A stretch of DNA of 64,000 nucleotides. Origin: Chamaecrista fasciculata (lineage: Eukaryota; Streptophyta; Magnoliopsida; Fabales; Fabaceae). The stretch covers positions 36,193-100,192 of the forward strand of contig QANZ01004973.1 of NCBI GenBank assembly GCA_003254925.1. The letters are read 5' to 3'. Below, piece by piece: positions 1-10,710 of the stretch. The position numbers and the translations under genes were made by a program. The notes beneath the pieces were generated by a model. The model searched no databases, was not told the DNA's origin, and worked only from the letters and a program-made list of their open reading frames with translations. Position 1 is the stretch's first letter. Each line of letters begins with the position of its first letter.

Positions 1-255
1 GACACTCGTATGACACCGACACGACACATATCCATAAATTTTAGAATATAAATCAATTTTTTGTAACTTTAACATGATAGGCAAGAGAAAATAATAATAG
101 ATATGACATATATTATGAATAAAAATTGTAATTTTTAATTTTTTCATTAAAAATTATGAATATTTAATTATTTATATATATAAATATATGCCGTGTCGCT
201 GTGTCCGTGTCCGTGTCGTGTCCCGTGTCCGTGTCAGTGTCCATGCTTCATAGGT
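1..255. repeat. Dispersed GACACG-rich repeat, copy 1 (cut by window edge)
   Basis: Both ends carry runs of GACAC/GTGTC units (gacaccgacacgacac at the left, gtgtccgtgtccgtgtc at the right) around an AT-rich core, followed by ATGCTTCATAGG. A related copy in the opposite orientation lies at 27105-27305 (GAAGCATAGACACTGACA). No coding potential is seen. The terminal GACACG tandem pattern suggests a nonautonomous DNA transposon; the superfamily is not determined. Confidence 0.5.
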
Positions 256-298
256 CAACTCAATCATTTTTTTCTTTCTCTCCAAATCTTTTATATAG

Positions 299-562
299 CG
301 TAAACTAATGATTTAGTCCTGAAAAATTATTTAGTTGATAACTCAGTTCCTGAAAAATTAAAATGCACATTTAGTTGTTAAAAGATCAAAATGGTATACT
401 TTTTAGTTTCTTAAAGATTAAAACAATATACAATTTAGTTTATAAAAAAAGATTAATTAGTATATTATTTTGATCTTTCATAGACTAAACTATACATTTT
501 GATTTCTAAGAACCGAGTTGTCAATTCGGTGATCTTTTAAAGAGAAAATTATTAGTTTACTC
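299..562. repeat. Foldback element (GTAAACTAA termini)
   Basis: The left arm starts GTAAACTAATGATTTAGTCC and the right arm ends ATTATTAGTTTAC. The arms are imperfect reverse complements over about 100 bases, with short units reading tttagtc / gactaaa. The termini resemble those of the larger element at 39486-41015. Confidence 0.5.
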
Positions 563-589
563 CTTTTACATATCTTGCTCCACCCTTAG

Positions 590-715
590 ATAAAATACGC
601 TATTCTTGTTTCATCCTCCAACACATTGTGCATCTTTGAGGAAGACAAAGCTTGCACAATTCCCTTAGAGCGTGAGATAAATACCAAAGGTAAGCCCGAG
701 ATGAGTGGGGGAGAA
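590..715 (+). mobile_element. LTR-retrotransposon internal remnant with polypurine tract
   Basis: The stretch before the LTR ends in a purine tract, GTGGGGGAGAA (about 705-715), immediately followed by the TG of the LTR. This is the usual place of the polypurine tract that primes plus-strand DNA synthesis. Only about 125 bases of possible internal sequence remain, with no recognisable protein domain, so the superfamily cannot be assigned. Confidence 0.45.
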
Positions 716-827
716 TGTCATGACTTGCTTGTGATGGATCAAGAACTCTCTAGAATTCTCTCCATAAGAGTAGAAAATGAAAGAGTTCTCTAGAAAGTGC
801 TAGTAATGAGAAGAATGGTGTGGAGTA

Positions 828-985
828 TTCTAGAACAATGTAGAATGTTCTAGAAGTGTGTAGAATGTTCTAGAAGAGCCTAAAATATTCTAGAAGATTG
901 TGGAAACTTCTAGAAGGGTGTAGAACTATCTAGAAGGATCTAGAAGTCTCTACACAACTCTAGAAGGATGTGGAAGGTTCTAGAA
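828..985 (+). promoter_or_regulatory. Array of heat-shock-element-like triplets in LTR U3
   Basis: Four perfect three-unit heat shock elements (GAAnnTTCnnGAA) lie at 843-855, 863-875, 903-915 and 973-985. Further TTCnnGAA pairs occur at 828-835 and 888-895, with degenerate copies at 923-935 and 938-945. They lie about 170-325 bp upstream of the TATA box. The motif match is seen directly; heat-factor binding is inferred. Confidence 0.55.
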
Positions 986-1151
986 GGTTGTGGGAGTCTA
1001 AAGGTCTAGAGTATGGTAGAAGGCTCTAGAACTTTATGGAGATGTAAATATACTTCATGTACATACTAGATATGTATAGAAGAGTCTAGAGGACAATTAT
1101 AGACCGTAGGATCAAATAGATCTCCACCGTCCATTGAGGAGGTGAAATGAC

Positions 1152-1159
1152 TATAAATA
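1152..1159 (+). promoter_or_regulatory. TATA box of the LTR
   Basis: TATAAATA stands in the context ctataaatagagg. It lies downstream of the HSE-like array and about 220 bp before the LTR end, the usual place for a U3 promoter. Confidence 0.55.
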
Positions 1160-1377
1160 GAGGTATAGGCATTCATTTGTAACCAACCAAGAGTTGAGTG
1201 GTAATTGAGCATTTAGTGGAGCATTCCTAAGTTCTTCATCTCTTGTGTTCTCTTAATCACTTCCACTACTCTCTTGAGTGTGATTTGTGAGAGTTTTGAG
1301 AGGCTGACTAGTACTTAGAAGTGAAAGTACTAAGCCGCACGGTCACTTAGATAGGGTGAAAATCTAAGTTCGTGACA

Positions 1378-2390
1378 TGATGCATGGAAGTAAAGTTTAA
1401 AGAAGAGAGACAGAAAAAGGGGAAATTGGTGTGTGGCAGTGTCACATGATGTTTGTTTTTGGGAACTTCACAACACTTTTCTCATTCTGTTATTACCAAA
1501 CGTGAATTCCGGACTACCTTTACTCTTCCCCCTTTACTTTTACTTCCTATTTACCAAACTACCCGTTTTAATTCGCCTTCAAACTCCTCTTTACTAGGAC
1601 CCCACATACCTTTTAAGTGGCCTTATTAATTAGTTTATGAGAAAAATCTATTTTTGTTTCTTAAATTAATATTGAGTCTATAATCTAGTCTTTTAATAAT
1701 AGAAATGCATCGATATTTCCCATAAAAAAAGATAATAATAGAAATACATGATTTCATCTTTTTTTTTTCTTTTGATAACAGCATGATTTCATCTTTAAAT
1801 AATCACAATCATCAATTATTAAATTTTTGCGTCGTTAATTATCATCTGAGTAGAAGACGTGAATGTTTGTTCCTATATGGCCATTACTTTTAATAATTAA
1901 CTAGGTTTTCACCCGTGCGATGCACGGGTGGTCGTGTTACAGAGATATGTTACAGGTGACCTATCTGTTTTTGTTACAAAAAATTATATTTATACATCGA
2001 GATGAATCTAAGTACGACCATAATATGATATAGTGCGTTCATTCTAATTAAATGGAGTCACTCAATGGATGAGTACAACATATTGGTATTNTGCTTTTAT
2101 GTATTCTTATATGATTAAAACAACTAATTAAAGAGTACATGATACTTAAGAGGCAAAGGGCTCTAGGAAAACTAAGTGGCATCCGTAACATTCTTTTTGG
2201 ACAAGGTTGGGAATTTTGTGAAAGAATGGAGGCTTCTCCTCCCTCCTTCCCATGGGAATAGTCATAGGGAGTGACTTGGTAGGATTGAAATAAAGACCTC
2301 TTCGTACTTGGTCACAATCATTCTAAGTAAGTAAGGTAAGAGCTTAATCTTTAGTAAATAAACTAGTATTCTATTGAGCTCAAACGCCTC
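1378..2390. other. Intergenic, no gene seen
   Basis: AT-rich unique-looking sequence. A short palindrome, caCCCGTGCGATGCACGGGtg (about 1911-1930), resembles ends found in dispersed plant repeats. One unresolved N is at about 2091. No open frame or splice-supported exon was found. Confidence 0.4.
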
Positions 2391-2935
2391 TTCCCTACTT
2401 GTCAAAGATATTCATGTTACCTTCTTTGTTTCATGCACATCAATGTTGAGATATTTTACGTAACTCCCCTATAAATGACCATCATGACTATCAATAATCT
2501 CCCTCATAAGTGACCATCATGAGCATCAGTAACCCCTCCATAAGTGGTCATCATGACCATCAATAACCACTCTCCTAAGTCCCCCTATAAATACCCCCTG
2601 ATTTCTCAGAGAGCAGAGAATACACTGGCAATAAGAAAGTACGCATAGAGAATTCTAACTGGTCATTTGAGCTCCCTGGAATACAGTTCAAATTACTCAA
2701 GTCTCAAGTTCTCTTGTCTTGCTAACTCCTTACTTAGAGTGTTTTACTTCCCCCTATCAAGCAAGAATCCCCCCAGTGACTATTTCCATTATTTGTATAA
2801 TTTTATTATTGCTAACTTTGATCTTGTTTCTTTATTTCTCTTGTTTTCTCTGAACCTCCAAGCTCGAACCTATCTCATTCTCGGAACAATGTTAAATATT
2901 AAAGTATTCCTGTTAAAAACTTGTATAATTTCAAG
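2391..2935 (+). repeat. Probable LTR-derived segment with short tandem units and TATA-like box
   Basis: Between 2470 and 2580, units containing gaccatcatgaccatcaataa recur about every 45-50 bases. They are followed by CTATAAATACCCCC (about 2583-2596) and a CT-rich transcribed-looking stretch. A 90-codon open frame at 2667-2939 has no recognisable domain and is probably fortuitous. The layout resembles U3-R of an LTR, but I could not define both ends. Confidence 0.3.
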
Positions 2936-2950
2936 ATGAATAAATTAAAA

Positions 2951-3536
2951 GATATTTTCAATACCTATTTAGCCATTGTATCTCTACTTCATCTCGCTCA
3001 CTCGCTCGCATGGAATCCAGGCTGCAGCTGTTTCAACGACGGTGAGCTGGTGACCCTCTTCTCTATCTTTTAGGTATGTTTCCTAGTATCTTCCTCCAGT
3101 AGGGAAGTTTTTTCTCCCATTAGGGGAGTGCTTTCTCCCTTTCAATAGGAAAACGTTTTTTCCCTTTTGTTTTGTTGTACTCTTCATATCTACATTTGGA
3201 GCTAAGATTGAAGAATAGAATGAGTAAGAAGATGGATCTCTGAGAGAGAGAGAGAGAGATGAGAGGTGTGTTGTCTCATTGTGAAACCTTCCTAATTTTC
3301 TTTGTTTTTCAAATTTTCATGGATCTGAAGTAAGTATAAGAGATCCAGATTTATCTTCTTTCTCCTTTGGTGTGTTGTCTAAGATTTTCTTTTCTTCTCC
3401 TATATTGTTGTATTCTAGTTTGAAGAGCGTAAAGATATGTTTTTATTGTTAGATTTATGTCTTACTTAATGGCACATGATGTATGGCCTTGTGTCATTTT
3501 ATAATGAATGAAGGAATTATGTTTCTAACAAAAAAA
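2951..3536 (+). mobile_element. 5'-truncated LINE 3' end with 15-bp target duplication
   Basis: The segment is bounded by perfect direct repeats ATGAATAAATTAAAA at 2936-2950 and 3537-3551. It ends in an A-run directly before the second repeat, the signature of target-primed reverse transcription. The sequence near the tail (ataatgaatgaaggaattatg) resembles plant LINE 3' ends. No reverse-transcriptase sequence remains. Confidence 0.65.
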
Positions 3537-3551
3537 ATGAATAAATTAAAA

Positions 3552-5262
3552 AGGAAAGTGATATATATCAAAAACACGAGACACCGAAAAACTGTACAAA
3601 CTTTAGTGAACCCCCAATTTCGTAGTTTTTCCTTCATTGTAATTATTACATTCAACGTAATTATTGTGATTATTATCCTTTTTAACTATATTTGCAATTG
3701 GTACTTATAATTTGAAGAGGAAGAATAACATAAACTTCACTAAAAGAATGGAAGAATAAGATAAAGAAGAAGATGAAACGTAATGTCATAATGTGAGTGC
3801 TGATTGAATTTCCTAACCTTAGCCGCATCGCCAAATGGGTGAATGTGAAAAGTTGGGTGTGTTTCTCAAATTGTTATTAATAAATAGTACATTAAGAAAC
3901 TAAATTATTAGTAATGGTGTCACATATATATATATATATTTAACATTTATGTCATAATTAGGACATATTACAGATAACATATATAGAGATTAACTAATTG
4001 ATATTTGTTATTATTCATGGTGTATCCAAATTAATATCATATCAATTTATCGCTACACTATAGATTTCTATTTCGTTTGGATGAAGGTACTTGGGTATGA
4101 ATTGTGCCAAGCTATTATAAGTACCATATACATAATATCGAGCTCATACCAAACAACCTCAGAACTCTAAGTGATTCCAAACAACCTTAGAATTCTAAGT
4201 GATTCCAACAATACTACAGACGTACCTAATGGCCCTTAGATGCCAAATGGTCCTCACATATGATATTTGAATTCATAGAATCGAGTTTGTTAGTTAACCA
4301 TTTCGTATTCACCTATAAGTACTATAGATAAGCAAACTCATTATTGGTATGTAATATTTTAGTGTTCTTGTACTACAAAAGGACTCTTGTGATGTATTAT
4401 ACACATATAATGGATGCAAGCTATGAATTTTTATGTTATAACATATATATGCGTTATATAGATTTCATTTGTTTCTATTTGATTAATAACTAAAAATACT
4501 AATTAGTTTATTCTAAATAAACTATATGGAGGTTACATATATTGATCATTTACGTTTAAAATTCTATATTTATATTTTTTTAAATAATTTGATTTTATAT
4601 TCGAGTAGATCAAAAAAAAAAGTTATCAACAATAATACGTAATTCTGAGCTCGTCACATTCGAATTTAAATTGATAGAGATATGGATAACTTACTTGTTT
4701 AACCATAAAACTAATGACTCATTTTTTAGAATCGATTTGATCTCATTTAGCAACTGCTCTAACGTAATAGAAAAATGATTGATAAAAAAAATTGATAAGT
4801 AGATTATCACTTTCAGACTTAAAACAATTAAAATTTATGACCATCTAAAATAGTTCGAGACTAAAAGTAAAAAAAATATTATAAATACATACTAATTTGA
4901 AACAAATAAAGCATTTACAACCAATATGAAATCTACCCCATACTTTTGGGGCTAATTTGAATATTTCGCCTTTTATTATATATTTTAACATCAAATAATA
5001 ATAAAATATGAAAACTTAAATATTTTTATTATTTTGAAATATAAATAATAATTATGTATAATTACTTTTAGTTTTTAAAACATAATAAAAATAATTATAT
5101 GTATAATAATGAGTTTCACATTATTATATATTTAGTCTTAAAACATAAAATAATTTATATTTCTTAAAAAATTAAGAAAATTGTTACTTTTATCATGTAC
5201 TTTAATTTTTTAAAAAATAATAATTGAAAAGTTACAAGTATATATATATATATATACACACA
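3552..5262. other. Intergenic, AT-rich, no gene seen
   Basis: Very AT-rich sequence with several (TA)n runs (around 3927 and 5237). Near 4130-4210 there is a short duplication of the unit ctaagtgattccaaacaacctta. The 75-codon open frame at 3483-3710 overlaps the LINE tail and has no recognisable feature, so it is left out. Confidence 0.4.
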
Positions 5263-6061
5263 CCATGTGAGGGGTTTTTTTTTATTTTAATAATACAAAT
5301 AAATTAATTATGTATTAGGATACCCAACATCTTTTATTAATTCCCAAAATGGGATACACACTAACCTAATGCAATTTCAGATCCGACGGACCAATCAGTC
5401 GGTGCCACGTGGCACTGACTGATTTAAAAAGTATTTTTTAAAAAAAATACATTGAAATAGTGCTGGGTCAGCTCTGAAATAGCGCAAACCCTGAACTATT
5501 TCAGGGAAATCGTACAGTGGTTTCAGAAACCTTGTAGGACACGGTTTCAGACTTTTGAAACCGGGTCTTACACGGTCTTTTTGGTCAATTGACCAAAAAG
5601 TATTTGTTCTTTTTTTAAAAAATTTTATATATTTAAATATTAAGTTAAGTTTAGGTTTTTTAAAAAATAAGATTAATTAAATTAATTAAATTTAAATACT
5701 ATTTTAAAAAATTTAAAAAGAAAATTATTTAGTGAGTAATAATTATAAAATTTAAAATATGTTACTTAAAAAATATAAAATATTTATCTATTAAATTTCA
5801 ATAATAAAAATTAATATATACATAAAAATTTATCTATTAATAAAATTAATAAATTAAATATTTCATCTAATAAAATAATTTAAATAAAATATTATTTTTG
5901 AAAAAATTTTATTTAATCAAATTAACTAAATTAAAAGAAATGAACTTTGTTATATTTTTAAAAAAATTCAAACTATTTATATGACTTTTATAAAATAGAT
6001 TATAAGAAATATTACAAGACAATTTTTTAATAAAATTATTTAAGAAATATAAGAACAATTA

Positions 6062-6502
6062 TCATAACTCTTTTAATTGTATAAATTGTAAAACATGAAA
6101 AGTATAATCAAAACTACATAAAATTAAAAATAAAACAATCAAATTTAAGTCAAATGTGTTCTCCACAGATACTTCTAGATACAACTCAAACATTGTGTTT
6201 ACCATCCATTCTATATGTGTTTCCATCATTGAGTTGACATCATCTTCACCTAATAAGATCAAGGTCGTGTAGACATATCCAGGGTTTAGAAAACTTACTG
6301 GTAATCTATACACGATAGAAGTGATCTCTTCAAGAGGAGAAAGCATAAGTTTCTCCCTAATCAATTCTTTCAATCTATCGAACGTAATATCACTAGGCAA
6401 CGTAATGACTTTTTTCCGTTCAGATTGAAATATAACCCCACAAACACCACCGGGAGAGATTGATCCATGACTATATACCAAACATCTGACCCTCGTTGAC
6501 AT
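6062..6502 (-). pseudogene. MULE transposase N-terminal fragment
   Basis: A 146-codon open frame inside the MULE at 5273-8230. The first ~110 residues (MSTRVRCLVYSHG..., then FQSERKKVITLPSDITFDRL) resemble the short PB1-like N-terminal domain that precedes the MuDR/SWIM regions in many plant MULE proteins. The normal protein is several hundred residues, and nothing downstream in the element continues it. The last ~35 residues are low-complexity and probably read through into AT-rich sequence. It is taken as a 5' remnant of a transposase gene, oriented toward the left end of the element. The resemblance comes from recall of the family, so moderate confidence. Confidence 0.5.
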
Positions 6503-7666
6503 TTTTCTCTAATAAATAAAATTTAAATAAAATTATCGTCTAAAATGGAATTATATCTCAAACAATATTGTGTTAAAAATAAATTATCTAACATACTATT
6601 TTGAAAGTTAACTAACTACCTAAATAATTATATAACATTATCTAACAATATTATTTACAACATTATCTAAATTTTATCTAACATTTTTATCTTACAAATA
6701 AATTATCTAACATACTATTTTAGAAGTTATCTAACATTGATTAATATTTTATCTAACAAATATATCTATAACAATATTATTTTTAAAATTACCTAACATT
6801 TCATCTAACATTATTTAATATTTTAACCAACTACTTAAATAATTATATAACATTAAATAACAATTATATCTCTAACAATATTATTTACAAAATTATCTAA
6901 ATTTTATCTAACATTTTTATCTTACACATAAATTAACCAACATATTATTTTCCTTATTAACCAACTACTTAAATTATTTTTTTATAAAAATAGTCATTTT
7001 TTTCCTAATAATAAATTATCTAAATTATAAAAAATTTTATTTAATATTCTTTCTAACAATTTTATTATTTTAACAACTATCTAATATTTCAAAAAAAATA
7101 TCTTACAAGTTTATCTCTAACAATATTATTTCAAATTTATCTAATATTTTAACTAACAATTTTATTATTGCAAAAAAATTTCTTACACCTTTGTCACTAA
7201 CAATATTATTTTCAAAAATATCTAATCTTCTAATATCTAAACTAACTAAATCATCTAAAACATTTACAAATATTATCTAATAAAAAATTAACCAACAATA
7301 TCTAAAAAAAATTACATAATCTAACAAAAGTATATCAAACAAAATATCAACAAAAATCATTAACATTAACTAACAAAATATAAAAAAAATATCAACAAAA
7401 ATCATTAACATTAACTAACAAAATAAAATTTACCTTTTAATCTTCTTTCTTAACTCTTCTTTCTTCTCCTCTTTCAACTAATCAAAAAATTAATAAACAT
7501 AAATTAAAAAAATTAATCACTTTAATTTCTAAAAATTTACTACCAACAATAACAACAAAAAATTAAAATAAATTTAATTTAATTAATAAAACTATACTTA
7601 CATTAATTTTTTTCCTTCTCTTTCTCCTTCTTCCTTCTTCTTCCTTCTTGGACCCCCTCTCACTTT

Positions 7667-7854
7667 TTTTTTTTGGTAAATACCATGGGTGTCACCCACC
7701 TATCCGTGTTACGGTCTAGGCAAAGACTAATCCCATTCGGGCCGAGAAGCGAAGACGTTTAAGCCCTCCCAACAATATCGACTCCAGGGCTCGAACCCGG
7801 GTCCCTCAACCTGGGGTGCAGCTCGCCTTACCACTGCACCAAACACTTGTGGGT
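7667..7854 (-). mobile_element. tRNA-derived SINE, nested in the MULE
   Basis: On the minus strand the 188-bp body has an A-box-like TGGTGCAGTGGTAAGGCG near its 5' end, a B box GGTTCGAGCCC about 40 bases further on, and an A-rich 3' tail. It is flanked by a perfect 16-bp direct repeat GACCCCCTCTCACTTT at 7651-7666 and 7855-7870. Insertion is therefore younger than the host MULE. A decayed relative lies at 55274-55431. Confidence 0.8.
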
Positions 7855-8240
7855 GACCCCCTCTCACTTTCACTCTCACACACTCACACACGAACTCACT
7901 ATCTCACTTTCACTCTCACTTGCGCTTCTTTCTCTCTTGCCTCACCACACACACCCACACCTTTTATAGGCAAAGGCCCAACAGCCATAATTCAAAATTT
8001 GACCCCATATGACCGGTCAAATTTTTTTATCTGAAATAGCGCCACTGGGACGCTATTTCAGATCTTTTAAAAAAAAAAATTAAATTAGCCGGTGCCACGT
8101 GGCATCAACTGATTGGTCCGCCGTGTCTGAAATTGCATTAGGTTAGTGCGTATCCCATTTGGAGAATTCAAAAAAATGTTGGGTATCCTAATACATAATT
8201 AATTTATTTGTATTATTATAATAAAAAACCCCATGTGAGG

Positions 8241-9340
8241 AGCATGTACAGGTACAGCCAAAATGAAAAATAATAACAAAATAACTCCCTCCTAAACAAA
8301 TTATATTTTAATCTCTAAATTTATTTTTAAATCATGATTTATATTTTTAATATTAAAAATATTTTTTTTTATTATTTTCTCCTACAAATATCAATTTTAA
8401 TTCTCTCAAACATTATTTATGAGATTAAATAGTTCATATCTCTAATATATATATATATAATTCAAAAATTAAATCATAATTTAAGATAAATCTAAAGATT
8501 AAAAAGTGAATTTTCTCCAACCTATCCAATAACTATGTTTTCCCCCAAAAATTTCCAAGAGTTAATATTTTATAGTTTATTTTTAAAGAAAACAAATTCT
8601 TTCATATTTTAAAAGATGTAATAGTTTAAAAATATTTTTGGGTTTGTTTTGGATCATATTTAAAAAGTGAAAATGTAAAAGTTTTTTTAAATTATTTTTG
8701 TAAAAAATGCTTTTTATTGAATTTTTTGATGAAAAGTTGTATATATTTTTATTAAATATAAATCAATTTTAGAGATCATTCTTTTAGATAAAATAAAATA
8801 ATTTTGGCATCTTTCATTATATTTAATAATTTAAAAAGCCTTCGATATAGTAAATAAAAATAAAGCAAACTTTATACATTTTCTTAATTCTTAAGGTAAA
8901 TATATTACAATTATAAAATTAGAGGGACAATAAATAGAATATTTGTTTTTTAAAAAAAATAAGGGAGTTATACAGTGCATGCGCACCCAACGGGTCCGCC
9001 ATACGCTCTTCATCATCCCAAGATTGAATCCGCAAAGGCAAAGGGAAGAAGAAATGTTTGAAGCACAAGTACTAATTTTTTCACTTTTTTTTTAAAAAAA
9101 AATTTAGTTTTTTTTTTTAATATTGACTGTCTCGATAAAAATTACCCTCTGCAACTTTTTTTTTATTTCTGTCCTCTACAAATTAATCTTGAATTTTGAA
9201 GTCTCCAATTTTTTTTTGTTTAATTTTTTAAGTTTTGTTTAGATTAGTTTAAATTTGATTTGTGTTGCATATTTGATTATAGTAAGATATCTTTTAATAA
9301 GAATAATTATATTTACAAAATTTTAAATATTATTTTAGAT
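8241..9340. other. Intergenic, no gene seen
   Basis: AT-rich with homopolymer A/T runs. No frame above background, no RNA gene and no convincing repeat boundary was found. Confidence 0.4.
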
Positions 9341-9352
9341 ATTTTTATTGTG

Positions 9353-9503
9353 GAGTTCTTGTGAAGTATGAGAGAGAAAAAAAGAGAAAAGAAGAGAGAG
9401 AAAGAGAAAATATTGTTTTATATATTTTTATTTCATGAATTTTATATTTTTTCTCTCTTCTTCTTCTTTTCCCTCTCTAACTTCACAAGAAGTCAATCCT
9501 CTA
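9353..9503. mobile_element. Purine/pyrimidine foldback MITE, copy A
   Basis: The left arm starts GAGTTCTTGTGAAGTATGAG and is purine-rich. The right arm is pyrimidine-rich and ends CTCTAACTTCACAAGAA. The arms are near-perfect reverse complements around the core tatatttttatttcatgaat. A second copy is 15 bp downstream and a third at about 48880-49025. Confidence 0.55.
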
Positions 9504-9686
9504 GAGTTCTTTTCTTTAGAGTTCTTATAGAGTATGAGAGAGAAAAAAAAAGAGAAACGAAGAGAGAGAAAGAGAAAATATTATTTTACATATTTTTATT
9601 TCATGAATTTTATATTTTCTCTCTCTTCTTCTTCCTTTCTCTCTCTTACTTCACAAGAACTCTAGAGAAAGGAACTCTAGAGGATC
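9500..9686. mobile_element. Purine/pyrimidine foldback MITE, copy B (adjacent to copy A)
   Basis: It has the same structure as copy A and about 90% similar core sequence. Longer arms start cctctagagttcttttc and end gaaaggaactctagagg. The 111-codon frame at 9368-9703 across both copies is an artefact of low-complexity sequence. Confidence 0.55.
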
Positions 9687-9703
9687 CAATCCCAAAAAAT
9701 TGA

Positions 9704-10236
9704 ATAAAAAATATTACTAATTATTAAATTTAAGACATAACTTAAATATTAATTAAAGGGGAAAAATTGTCAAGTTTGAACAAACAAAAGAGCCCTATAA
9801 AGATCCTCCTAAGATCTGAATGTTAAAGAAAAGTGGATATTTCAACTTAATAAGTTTTAACTTTGGGTAATTCTATAAACACTTTTGTCAAAGTAATTGA
9901 GTGTTTTGTCTCTTTCTCTTTTTAGTAATTAACTAACTAATTGATTATTTAGTTTTATTACGTAAACCATTAAAAAACTTGACATGACTAGTTTCTTAAA
10001 AAGCAATTATGATTTTTTATTTGCCTGAAAAATAATTAGGATTTATTTTCATGAGATCAAGGCTGGGATTGCATTATTCTATTATGAATTCCTAGAGGAG
10101 AAATTTTTAATGGTAATTTCAAGAAAAGAACTTTATGCCTAAACATATATTAAAGTTTAGTCCAAACTTCCTACTTTTCAAAATAAATAAATAAATAAAT
10201 GAAATTTTAATATTAAAATATATTTACAAAGAACAA
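9704..10236. other. Intergenic, no gene seen
   Basis: AT-rich unique-looking sequence, with a short (AAAT)n run near 10185-10200. Nothing else recognisable. Confidence 0.4.
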
Positions 10237-10246
10237 ATTGTTTTTA

Positions 10247-10701
10247 GGCTTAAGTGCACTTTTGGTCTCCTAATTTTTGCAAAGATCTCAATTTGGTTCT
10301 CTAACTTTTCTTGTTGCAATTTTGGTCCCCTAATGTTTTTTGTTACAATTTTGATCCCCCTAACTTTTGAAAACGTCTCACCGTTGGTCCCAAGTGCACT
10401 TTCTCCATTCATTATCTGCCGTTAGTGCTGTTCTGACAAGCTGCGTTTGTTGATGATGTGGTAAATATGAGTGAAGTAGATTAAATAATGACCATTATGG
10501 GCGTTTTCATGATTTGGAAGTGCACTTGGGACCAACGGTGAAACGTTTTCAAAAGTTATGGATTAAAATTGTAACAAAAATAGTTAGGGGATCAAATTGA
10601 GACGTTTTCAAAAGTTAAACGACTAAAATTGCAACAACAAAAATTAGGGGACCAAATTGAGACCTTTGCGAAAATTAGGGGACCAAAAGTGTACTTAAGC
10701 C
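10247..10701. mobile_element. Foldback MITE, Mutator-type, GGCTTAAGTGCAC family
   Basis: The arms are reverse complements over nearly 200 bp: GGCTTAAGTGCACTTTTGGT at the left, ACCAAAAGTGTACTTAAGCC at the right. The arms are built from repeated units reading ttggtcccctaacttttg. Flanks TTGTTTTTA (10238-10246) and TTGTTATTA (10702-10710) match at 8 of 9 positions, a 9-bp target duplication. No coding capacity; the transcript could fold into a long hairpin. Confidence 0.7.
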
Positions 10702-10710
10702 TTGTTATTA

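Larger units (their letters stand above)
716..1377 (+). mobile_element. 3' LTR of a truncated LTR retrotransposon, with HSE-like repeats
   Basis: The 662-bp segment begins TGTCATGAC and ends GTGACA, so it has the TG...CA ends and short inverted ends of an LTR. A polypurine tract precedes it. A TATA box (TATAAATA, 1152-1159) marks the U3/R region. U3 holds a tandem array of about 20-bp units with TTCTAGAA at 828, 848, 868, 888, 908 and 978. There is no second LTR in the window and no coding interior. The orientation follows from the polypurine tract and the TATA box. Confidence 0.65.
5273..8230. mobile_element. Mutator-like element (MULE), 2.96 kb, internally decayed
   Basis: Long terminal inverted repeats (about 140 bp, left 5273-5420, right 8085-8230) share tgtattaggatacccaaca, taacctaatgcaatttcag and tgccacgtggca in inverted order. 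The element is flanked by CCATGTGAGG at 5263-5272 and 8231-8240, a 9-10 bp target duplication as in Mutator elements. Inside are a fragment resembling the N-terminus of plant MULE proteins (6062-6502, minus), about 900 bp of degenerate AT-rich short repeats (6540-7440) and a nested SINE. No catalytic DDE region was recognised, so it is nonautonomous now. Confidence 0.8.

Noticed and set aside
7780..7830. Possible tRNA gene because of the GGTTCGAGCCC box
   Set aside because: No cloverleaf; the body, A-tail and 16-bp target duplication identify a SINE.
7816..8034. 72-codon open frame with a repeated SLSLSHTHT stretch
   Set aside because: It starts in the antisense SINE and runs through CT-rich MULE sequence; no domain.
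9368..9703. 111-codon Lys/Phe-rich frame
   Set aside because: It covers two purine/pyrimidine foldback MITEs; composition explains it.
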